Source: Norana najaformis
Taxonomy: Eukaryota > Annelida > Clitellata > Crassiclitellata > Hormogastridae
DNA length: 64,000 bases
NCBI GenBank assembly: GCA_964023275.1
Contig: OZ029921.1
Coordinates: 13,521,806 to 13,585,805, forward strand
Direction of reading: 5' to 3'
Shown in pieces: positions 10,538 to 21,900 of this stretch. Each line of letters opens with the position of its first letter. The stretch's first letter is position 1. The translations under genes and the position numbers were made by a program. The notes below the pieces were generated by a model that saw only the letters and a program-made list of their open reading frames with translations, was not told the origin of the DNA and did no database searches.

Positions 10538-11225
10538 GTAAAAAGAGAAGTAGGAAGAGCAAGCCTTCAAGCTATTACAGGTGGATTTCTGCTCACATCT
10601 GATGATTTATATCATTGGTGCCAGCAACACCTATCTGGCATGAAATTCATATGGTTTGGTAAGGAAGAAATTGAAGAGCACAACAAAGAACTGGAAAGTT
10701 GGTTTCTAGTTTCTCCTAAGATTCCTGGCACTCATGAAAATCACTCGTTCACTCCAGGACCTTGTGGTATGAAAGTCATCCGGGTGTCTGAACAAGAGAC
10801 TCACTTCACATGTAGCAAATTATCAGTTGAAAGTTCTGATAAGTTCTGAAGTGCCTGGTGACTATGTTGCATGCCTGTATGATGGTCTTTGGTGGATTGG
10901 TATAATTCGTTCCGTGTCAGATGAACACAGTGACTTGGAAGTTATCTTCATGCATCCACACGTCCTGCTTCTGCATTCAAATGGCTACAGAGAGAAGATG
11001 TTTGTTGGTGGCAAAAGAGCATATTTTATGTAAAATTCAAGTGCCAGTGACAAAAATAGGAAGATCATATGACTTATCAATTGAAGATCAAACATGTATA
11101 AATAAAGAGTACACAAGATTCCAAAAGAACTAAGATAATTAAATGTGGTAAACTGGTGCAAATTTGAGATTCCAGCAGTGATGTTTTATAAACTGAAAAT
11201 ATGTTACGTATCGTTTTGTATTATT

Positions 11226-12121
11226 GACGCGTATAATAGATATCTTCCCTTCATATATGTTAATGATTCACTGTGGTAGATATCTACCAAATAACTTCAA
11301 GAACAGAGGAAGATGAAGAGATTGAAGTCTGAGTTAACTGACCCATTATAGAGATTATTTCACAATGTAATGCTATGAAATTGACTCCATTATAAACTCG
11401 CGAATGCAGGAAACACTGCCACAAATGAAATAAAAGTATAGCCTGAACAAGAAGAGACCCCATCACCATTTCTGGTGAACTTACAGTCTCTGAGTTGCTC
11501 TTTCCAGTGATGCAAGCAAGTTGCATTGCTCCATGACCTGTCCCACATGATGATCATTGGCTTTGAAAATGGTCTTCAGAATACAATGTTTCATTTTTGG
11601 AAGGCCATATGGTAGCAGATATGCATCAGAAAAAGAACATTTCTGCATATTTTTGTAGAGAAAGTATATTAGCATTATGAGTTGTGAAAACATTCATTAA
11701 TAACTCATCAGTTTGGCCATGTTGGGGCTGCAAAGCATGATCGTCAGACGTGTGCAAGTTTTTTTAGCCATTTTCAGATGGGTCATAATGTCACAGTTTT
11801 CAACATTCATCATTCTTTTTTTTCAGCATTTTATCTAAACAACAAAGACTAAATATCCTGAAAATTTCATCAAATTATCTGCAATATTAATGAAGTTATG
11901 AACTTCTGAATGTCATCACAAATTTAGATGCAAGTTCTGAAACGGCAAAAACGAGGTCACCCCATACATCTTTGAGACTCAGTATCTTCAAAACTATTTA
12001 TCATATTGATCTAAAATTTTTGCATTGCTTCCTCCAATACCATAACAAACATTCTGTGAAATTTTCATTGAATACCGAGATGGTCAAGCTGGAGCCATTT
12101 GTTGAATTGAGATGGAATGAC
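11226..12121 (-). repeat. Right inverted arm of the outer element
   Basis: This arm is the inverted copy of 5371-6272 and contains the same palindrome GGTAGATATCTACC (11277-11290). Small differences from the left arm include a missing ~10 bp near the outer end and scattered transitions. Confidence 0.85.
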
Positions 12122-12948
12122 CTATAGTATTTCTAGGCCAGTCTTTCTTGCTGTTTGCATATCTGTTTGCATATCTTGAATTACATGCAAAATTATCTCC
12201 ACTTGTGCCAATTGCTGATTGCTTAATAATACTACAAGACTATAATCCGTATATAAGCCATCATTGATAATGGTGCTCAGCATTACGTTGGCAAAACTGT
12301 ACAGTTGAAGTCTCTGCCTTGCCTGTCCATCTTTCTGTAACTCAGGGTGAGCTAATGAGCAGTTTCCCTGCTGGAAAAGCTGTTTAGGAAACAATGTTCT
12401 AATGGAAATTTTTATTGAAATTTATTTTTGGATTGCACTACTTTCTTATGCACTAGACTGGTTTTCCATCTTACAGATAGCCAAGTGCAAAGCAGCTGTG
12501 AGTGATTCTTGTAAGGTGCTATATATAAGTGTTTTGTTTCGACATGATATATTACAAAATGAAATATAACTGATGCTAAGGTGAACTTGTAGTGGCAGAG
12601 TTTGCAAGTGGATGGACAGTTATACAGGCAGACAGACAAGGAGACAAGCAAACAGACTGACATGATCAGAGTATGCAAGACTGACTGACTGCTTTTAAGA
12701 AATAAACTGCTTGATTATTGAAACTGGATTTTGAAACAATAGATAGCAATATAATTATTATAGGACTATTATGATTGGTTAAGTGCTAATATATTTGATT
12801 CAGGATCTTATGGTTTGATGCTAAACAAAACTCTGCCAGGGCTTCCATGTGGTCATGTGTTTATTCGACTATTTGTGGTTTAGTGTCAACTGTTACATCT
12901 TATTGTAACAATTGGCTGTTGACATTCTATGGTTTCTGTTATGTTCAG

Positions 12949-15900
12949 ATGATGGATGCAGACAAGAAGAAGGTTAAACCTGATTGTGTGAAGCATGAAG
13001 GTTGTCTCAGTAAAAATTGGAGTTTGAATGCCAAATGCCCAAAACAGAATCATCAGGAGATAACTTATGTTGATGTTGTTGTCATTGGTATGTTTCCTTC
13101 TTCTGCTCTTTCGTGTCATGTGTATTAGACAATTTTCACTAAAGTTGTCTTTGCAGTCTGTTATTCTAACTTGATGTTTGTTTGTTTCTGTCGTTTTAAG
13201 CTAACTTTGGTTTATTCATGGCTCTTTTATTCCAGCTGGTCATTTGTATGTTAAATCTTTATCTGTTCAGATTGAAGACTTATTCAACATTGCAGTGTTG
13301 GACTGGTTTTTCAGTCCGAGGGACCTACAGTTCTGTGGGATGGGTAAACCAGTCCAGGCATATGGCCTTCTGTGGGCTGTTGCTTTAACTACTTGAAGTA
13401 AAGTATGCAGTGACAGTTATTGGCTGGGTGATTCTGTAAGCGCACATCTGGGTGACCTTCTATAGAAAATATTTTAGGTTAATTTGCTCTATGTCTTTGC
13501 AGGTGGGCACTATTTATGGCATCCTTTTGGAATGTGCATTTGGCCGAGTTTTGTGGTCCTTTCATATCCAAGGACAACAGGCTTTTGAACATTCAACCAC
13601 ATATTAAACTGCCTTCTTATTTTAGGAGGCCAGAACCCCTGTCACTCTTGCTCCATTGTAGTCATTGATATGTTAACCCTTGTTGTGCCATGGCCATTGG
13701 CATTTTAACCATTTCAATCCTGGTAATTAGTATATGAACTATTGTTCTGTCGCAATTATTGTTATGTTAACTGTCATTCAGGTTTATGGTATTCGTGTAT
13801 CATAGTCATTTGAACCTTTTCGGAGATGTTTACTTTGTATGGACCATGAGCATGTCCATAAAGCACCATTCAGCTTAGTGCCATTAGCTAGTTTTTATCA
13901 TTAGAATTCTAGTGCTATATAAATCAGAAAGTTAGGTAAACATCAGTATTAGTGATGCTGATATAGTTAATCATTGATGGGTTTTGATTGCAATGCCCAA
14001 GAGGCCAAGGCCAAAGATGCTGAGGCTGAGAATTGGACCCAGAAGGCCAAGATGCAGAAACACTGAGCCAAGGTCAAGATTGACTACTGAAATACATTGG
14101 ATAATCATTATAATAATAATTACAGAAGCAGCAGCAGCAACAACTACAACAGTGACATTAACAATACAAATATAATACAATACAATACAACTTATATTTA
14201 TAACGTGCCTTAATAAAACAATGTCTTACTCAAAGGACGCGTTACAACATAATAATTAGTTATAGTACTGAGAGAATAAATGAGTCTTAAGTTTTAATTT
14301 AAATTTATCTATTGAAGAGCATCTTCGAACAGATTCAGGTGAAGAGTTGCTTTTGAATTGCCGAGCATCGAAGCATTGCTTCATTAAAATCCTTCATCTT
14401 TCGCCGACTGTACAAATACAAAAATTTGTAACTTCTCTTTTTATATGGCTGCTTATCGCTTATCAACATATCAATTCTGTTTAATCTTTACAACAGTTGA
14501 TCTAATGTTGCTCTGTATTCTGAACTTTTTAACTATAACTGTTTTAAAGTTGGGCAGTCAAAATGTGAGCTTATGTTACATTGTAGTATTATATTTCTAT
14601 GTGTGCATTGTTGATGTAAGGGGCGGGCGTTTGTCTGTCTACTAACAGATTACTTACTTACTTATAATTATATGGCGTTGTTCCGCTCATATTAATATTT
14701 AAGCTCATACATACTTACACTCCATATCTTTGATTATATTGGGATAATTATCTTGCGTACTGAGTGTCTTTCCCGGACTAAACGTCGCGCTCCTATTAAT
14801 AGTTAAGCTTGACAGTTGCTATCTGACGTCATCGGTCACGTGAACCAATTACAACATTTGTTGGCAACAGAAGTGGGCGGAGCCGGACACATCCTCATGC
14901 TGGACACATTCTCATGCCACACCGGCTTCTCTCTGCTCCTGGAGTCTTCTAGATCCACTCATTTGTCTTTGTGACTTTCCGTGGTATTCTAAGAATCTGC
15001 CACAGACGCTTCATTTCAGATGCATTGATTCTTGCCTGTTCGTTGATTCTTGCCTCCTCGTCTTTCTTTATGGTCCAGCTGTCACAGCCATACTGTGCCA
15101 CTGGCCAAACGAAAGCTTTCAGAATACAGACATATCTTTGTTGCTAGCAATATGCTGTGACTTTTCCATACCTTCTTCATTGCTACCCGAACACCTTGTC
15201 CTTTTACCAGTCTTGACTGCATCTCTTTACTGCATTCAGGGTCATCGGTATAAGGGAGTTAAGGTATGGAATTGTGTCAACTTGCTCCGGCTGATTTCTT
15301 TGCGCTTTGATGCTGCAGCTTATACCATTTGTTTCCATGATCTTGATTTTGTCCACATTGGTTTTGCCCAGTGAAGACGATCCACAACAGAACAATGTCG
15401 TCAGCATATAGCAGATTTGTAACTCTCCTTCCTCCTATTTTAATTCCATTTCATAACCATCCAGTGCTTCTCTCATGATTATCTCTGCCAGGGTGTGGAA
15501 TAGGTATGGCAAGATTATTATTTGAGGATTAACAATTCATTAATAAACTATTACCTCTTTGGAAGGATCATCCTGTTTTAGGATTAAAGTTCTTTTGTCT
15601 GTTCTCTGTACAGCCATAAGATCTTCCTTTTGGAACGTTAGGGCAAGTTGTACATAGGCAGGTTAGCTAATGTCAACACATTTGTTTTCACTTAATGATA
15701 GAAAGCAGCAAAACATAGCACAACTTAAAAACAGAGATGAACCAAATGAAAACAGTGTTACTGCTCAACAGATCATAAAAATGTAGGTTGCTGTGCAACA
15801 GGTCACATTAATTATCTATACAGCTGGTTTGTGACCTGGTATTTCCTTACAAATAACAGCAATAATAAGACAGTCAAACTCCCAACTCATACCTCTGAGG

Positions 15901-18900
15901 ACTACTGTTACATATAGCAAATAAGCAACAAGCTTACCTCAGCTAATCTTACCCTAACTATTTGCTTCACCTTGCCTTAATGGTATGTTGACCTTAACTG
16001 TATGCTTCTGTTAAACTTACCTTATTTTGCCTTGCTAGTACGTTAACTGTTATTATTTTATATCTCTGTTAATCTTACCTTGCTTTTAGCTGAGTTACCT
16101 TATCTAGGCTTACTGACCAGTATGCTAATCCTTATTGTACATTGCTATTAATCTTACCTTTTTTTAAATAAGTTACTGTCCCTTGCCTTACTGGTATGTT
16201 GAAAGGTATGTTTTCACTTTTTACACTGCTATTGCTTGGCTTTTAGAACTGATTTATTTGGAGAATCTGCAGCTGGTTTTCCTACTTTTCCCCCACAACA
16301 ACCACAACCTCTTCCTCATCATTGTAGCTTGCTGCTGCTGCTGCTGCTCCCATGGTTGCTGCAGCGTCTTATTTGTGCATGAGGAGTCTTTACCAGTTTG
16401 GGGTCATCAGTTGTCGCTGATGAGTTCCTTTGACTTAATATGTTGATTAGAATCTTGCACCAATTTAGTGTACATGCAGCTTTCAAAAGTTATTACAGCG
16501 ATGATGATCTTGGCTTTATGTATGTCTTGTGAAGAATGAAGGAGATTGCAACAAGTGGAATTTTTCATATTGTCAAATGCTAACTGATCTGTTTGTTCTT
16601 TGTCTTTTGAAGGGAATGGACCATCCGGCATATGCCTGTCTTACTTACTGTCTGGGCATTGGCCATATTACTCAGGGTCAGCTCATCCAAATGAGTATCT
16701 GCATATGAGACTTCAGATGGAGAAAGACAAGCCGTTGATCCTACAGGTAGTGTAGATGAAACAAAATCAGGTGTGTTGGTTTTGACAATGTAATGTATCT
16801 GTAAGGTGGTTGTTTCTGTTGATGTAAAAATCCTGTAATTGTCATCTCTGCTTGTCCTACTTATGTTATGGTTTAAAGTATTCTGCAGTTGGAGCGTATT
16901 TGAGTGTGATTAAGCTGCTGATGACCCTAAGTAACCGACCTTAGCTGTACTATGGTCCTACGGAGCTCTATAAATCATCTTATTATTATTAATTACATAG
17001 CTTGTTATCTTTTGTATTGATTAATTGCCTGCCACTTGGTTTAGTGCTATGGTAACACAGTTAACTGTAACTTGATTTTATTAATTGTGTTTTAGAGGTT
17101 TTGTTTTTATTGTGATTATTGTTGTTGTTTTTGTAACTTTTTTCCCTAAGTTAGAAATGAGCCATCAGGATTTTAAAAATTCTCTGTAGATTGAAAAGTT
17201 TTGGGATGGCCAGAACTCATCACGATACAGTGCAGCTGAAGTGCCATGGAAGATGATGGTGTAGGTGCTTTGGATTGCAATGGCATTGCACTCGATGAAG
17301 CAACTGGTGTCCCTTGCATCACTGATAAGTAGGAGAAAGACATCACCCCACCTCTGTGGCCTCATCTGAAAAGTAAGCCACTGCCACTGACCTGAAAAGT
17401 AGGCCACTGCTGTTAGTTGGGCCAGTAGTCTAAACAGCCTACAGAATGAAGTGACAGCTCAGTGCAAATGTGCTGTATTTTGGGCACTTTGTCTGCTGCC
17501 AACTCCGTTGCACTGGTATCTGAGGTCAGTGTAGAAAGAGATCTGATGGGGCCGGAGCATCTGTTGCTGTGACATCCCGTATCAAAGCACGGCCTGTCCA
17601 CTATGGATTGAGGGTTAGACTATCAGGCTTTTTCCCTTTCTTATAACTAACCTTTATGGCAAGTTGGACTGATTCCATTCCCTGTAAGAAATAGTATAGA
17701 GAATCAGTCTACAAGTGGGGACTAGGCTTAACACTTAATTTTGAGGTCTGGCTCATCAGTCATTTGTAGGTTTCTCTGCAACAATTTTTGTAGATGACTG
17801 AGCTGTGTACACTAATGATAAACAATTTGCAGTAATTTTGTAGAGAAAGAGGACTACAACAGTGTAGTGTTTTGGCAACATGTATGTCGTAATAACATGC
17901 ATATAAATGTAAATCCATGTCTATCTTTAAGTTGTACAGCATATACATTTATGATGTAGTAGTGTCTACATTCATGTGATGTTGCATCTACTTCTATGTT
18001 GTAAATAATGTCTACACTGCACAAATCCTAGAGACAAGCCTAAGACCAGCATGGTTAGCAGAGTTGTAGTTAATCAGAAATAGGCTTACAGTTTAGCATT
18101 GCAGGCTTGCACAGCGGATCAATATTGATAGACAGTATATGAGTTTCTGCAGTGAGAGCAGCAGTCTGCTTTCTCTTGCAATCTGGGTGGCCATATTGTT
18201 AATAAGTTACAGTAGCAGTTGCAAGTGGCCATGAGTGGCAGCAAGCTTAGGATTGCGCGTTTGGGTTATAGTTTAATACAAATGTTGGTTTTAAATATTA
18301 GTCTATCTTTTATTAGTTATCAAAGTCAGTATTATTTAAACCTACTGGAGATATACATGATCAGCAGTTGCAAGTTTAATCCAATTGAACAAAGTAGATG
18401 ACACCAAACTTGTTGTTCTGGTCCACATTGTGCTCTAATAAACCTAGTACTGCATTCACTGCAAAATTTTGCTTTGAATGAATGTGACTTAATTTATTTA
18501 GTTTGTTATTGATTTTTGCAAACTATAACTTATTCAGAAAATTTTTAAAATTCTGCACATAAGTTGCCTACCCCTTCAGTAATTCGCACCCACAGAAGTT
18601 CATGTAAAAACTTGTGACTTGTAGTTCAGAATATATGGTAGTAATACTGTTTTGCACGTATGTGTAGTCATTATTACTATATATACACAATAGCCTCATT
18701 TCAGTAATGAACAAATCTCTCATTGCAGAGTTGTAAATGATGCACTTTTAATCAAAACAGTAGTGTTATCAAGTTACACATAACAAAACAGTTTATACAA
18801 ATGAGCTATAAATTTTAGCCTAAGCCAGTTTAAAGAAGTAAAAGAGTGACAAACAATTTGAACAAGTTGAACAGTCAATCGATAAATGAGAAATACATAT

Positions 18901-21900
18901 CCCATAACAGTTAGCCTTAAACAGTTTAAAGAAATTAAAGAGTGACAGTTTCAGCCAACTAAACAGTAAATCAAAATCAGAAATAAGAAATGTAGATACT
19001 TTAAATTTTAGCCAAAACTAGTTTAAAGAAATTAAATAGAGAAAGACTTTTTCAACTGGGTAAACGGTCAATCAACAATAAGAAATGAGCATGCCTTAAA
19101 AGTTAGCCTTGACCAGTTTAAAGAAATGGAATAGTGACAAACAATTTTAACCAGGTAAACAGTCAATCAGAAATAAGAGATGCAGGTACCTTCATAATTG
19201 TGTAATGCATTTATGAAAATCCGATGTAAAGACAATCAACATAAGAATGAACTAAGAAAGTAATTAAACTAAGAAAGTAATTACTAATTCAATAGAGATA
19301 AGGTTACTTTGGTAGTTTTTTACAATGGCTTAGAGTCGCACTCCACAGTATTGGTCAGTAACTCCAAAACAGCAAGCTACTGCAATGCAAGTACCAAAAT
19401 AACCAAAAATATCTGCTCTCACTAGGAGACGATATTGTATTGTAATTTGAGATTCATAAAGCGCCTCTTAGAGGATAAACTCAACAGAAGTGCTTTCAAC
19501 CCGAAGGAGTAAAATCACTGTTAAACAGTACAGTCTTCAGGCGCATACGGAACACTGAGAGGGGGAGAGAAAGGAGCTCAAGTCACAATCCTCGAGGGAG
19601 ACGATTCCAGCAAGTGGGACCAACGTAGGCAAAGCTTCTGGACTGGGCCGCAGCAGTTCGCATGCGAGGGACAAACAGGAACTTGTTACCCAGCGGTCAT
19701 GCATTGAGCATGCCAAACCTGAGGCCGCCATCACCACATGTCCCTGTAGATGTCCAGGAGACAGAGGACTGAGGAGGGTCAGGAGGTGGAGGAGAAGACT
19801 GACGAGCGTGAACCGGTAGCCTTAGGTGTAGACAGAAGAGGATCTTGCGTACCGAGTGTGAAACGACCAGGACCAGGGATTACAGGCTCGCAGGTCTGTA
19901 GAGGTGTATGCACACGTCGAATGAACGATCAAAGGAGTGACCTGAGAAGTAAACATCGCCAAAATAATTTGATTTAAATTCCGTAAAAGTCATTCCAGAC
20001 GACACAAAAATCAACGGAGATGGCGTCTGGAATGCAGACGGAGTAAATATCCAAAGAGAGAACTTAAAACGCTCAAAAACTGAATGAAACCGATGAAAAA
20101 CACACTAACGAGTCAGCAGTCACACACCGAAGCGCACACATACACATGTCTGGAGATCACTGAAAATCAATGCCGTTTGCACTGATCACCAGACATCACC
20201 AAGAATTCTGTGTCTGATATGCCTAGCAGCTTCTCTATGAATGCATAAAATAGTCAATTTTCTGGAAAACATGATGTGCTTTCATTTGCGACTGCTGTGT
20301 TATCAAGCTTCATGCTAAAAGAAATGACCAAATCAAAAGAGAGTTGGCTGATGAGTTCCTGATGAGTCACATGATACTGTAATCACACACCATCCACTTT
20401 CATCTTACAGAGATAATCACAAAAGTATAAAATCAAACTTAAAATAGCTCCAGAGCAAGCTGGTTTGAATACAGTGTTTGCATGTCTTCTGAAATATCCT
20501 TAATTATTATTATTAGTAATCAGATATTTATGTCATGCTAATTTATGAATTCACATCAAAAGCATGGATAGCTGGAAAGAGATAAGTCTTCAATTGATGT
20601 CACCTGTGAGCACTAGTTGAAAGGCCAGGGAATAAATGTCTCATAAACTGGGTCTTATCATAGTCATGCAAGTCAAAGCAGTTTAATAAGATCAAATGCT
20701 GTATACTTAAGTGACAATGACCTGCTGCAATGGACAGTGTGTCTCACATACAAAGATGAAATGTGTCTTGTGTATGGTAGCCTCAGTAAAGCTGGAGCCT
20801 CAGGTTATTATGATGATCACCTAATATAATAAGATGCAAGATATCAGTTGATGGTCAATTCAGAATGCAATCATAGTCTATAGTCTGAGTCCATAGGTAG
20901 GCAGGGGTTGACATCCAGGCCATAGAGGCTAGAAGGTAGACGATGTTGTACTAAGCAACTTGAAAAAGGCAAGTTTTCAGTCCAGGTCTGAATGTCACTG
21001 CAGAATAAGCTGAGCGTACAAGGGCAGGCAATGTCTGAGAGTCAGACCAGCTACACAAAAACCACAGGAGCCAATTACTGTTTTTGAGCATGGTCTGACA
21101 AGAGTTATGGCATCAAATGATCTAGCTGAGTACTTAGGAGTCTGAGAAAAATGCAAGCCATTAAGAGAACTGTGAAAGGGCCTTGCAATACAGATAGTTT
21201 TTATTTTGACTCCTGTGAAAGCCCATTAAATCACTTCATTTATCGAAATGCATGAGAATCCCTGATGTCACTGTCACTCAACACCTACAGTCCTACTGCT
21301 GAGCTGTCACTTAAGAACATCCATATAGTTTTTGTTATATGGTAGGAGTCAGAAGTCCTGTAGACAAGAATGGCTTTAGGATGCAGGAATTTGATAAACC
21401 AATAAGAGAAATGTTAAATGTGATTGTGGATGTAGAGATTCTAAGGCAGCGTAGAGATGTTTTTCAGATACATGTTTGTCGTCATGCATATAGTTAACGT
21501 TTCTGATTTTGAGCTGGTGGTCTGGTATGTTTTATCTGACTTCAAGAGATCTTAAAGATTTTCAGACACCAAACTGTTTTTATTTAAAGCCATTTATTTT
21601 GATGTTTTTATTTCTTGTGTCAAGGACTTGAAGTTTCTCTCCGATGACCTCGAGGGAAGGTCACCAAATCCTGTGTCGCTGTTGTTTGACACCTTGTCTA
21701 ACCCAGATGCTGATCTTGGCATAGACTCACCATCACTGCTGCGATGGAAGCACCATCCTGAAAAAGAGATCTCACACATTGTGTTAGGCAAGAAGGAGGA
21801 AGGAGGAATATGGCAGGTGAGCTTGTGTCACAAATTTCACAACAGATGGCCACGTAATCCAGCATCTGTATCGGTTGGCACTGATAGAAAACTCCTGTGT

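Larger units (their letters stand above)
6600..11132 (+). pseudogene. Broken transposase-like gene of the outer element, split by the MULE
   Basis: The left part lies at about 6603-6739 and the right part at 10538-11132. Left: after a likely 3' splice site (TTTATTTCAG) come FSDG, then HFFA, SHEKSLCD and VGGSVK. Right: KREVGRASLQ, then a Trp/Phe-rich region (LYHWCQQHLSGMKFIWFG), IPGTHENHSF, and finally PGDYVACLYDGLWWIG, EVIFMHPH and GRSYDL. I recognise this order (SDG..., HFFATSHGK..CDG.GG.VKR, then DYVAC.YDG.WWIG...FMHPHG) from uncharacterised transposon proteins of aquatic invertebrates, and its acidic residues may be a DDE core. Two TGA codons stand where the family has Trp. A frameshift precedes SHEK, another precedes PGDYV, and a stop follows YFM. 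The frame reads through the MULE target site once one 8-bp copy is ignored, so the gene was interrupted there. Confidence 0.65.
5371..12121. mobile_element. Composite DNA transposon with ~900-bp inverted arms (outer element of a nest)
   Basis: The ends are GTCATTCCATCT at 5371 and AGATGGAATGAC at 12121. From these ends inwards the sequence is repeated in inverted orientation for about 900 bp with only scattered differences. The outer flanks are CTACAGT (5364-5370) and CTATAGT (12122-12128), a possible 7-bp target duplication with one difference. Between the arms lie a (TA)n run, a broken gene on the plus strand and a complete Mutator-like insertion. Without that insertion and one copy of its target duplication the element would be about 2.9 kb. 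I do not recognise the superfamily from the ends. The broken gene inside is probably its transposase. Confidence 0.8.

Noticed and set aside
12847-12948. OSGIN start at the upstream ATG at 12847 in the same frame
   Set aside because: A pyrimidine-rich 3' splice site ends exactly at 12948, so the upstream codons are most likely intronic. The family N-terminus is variable and gives no support for them.
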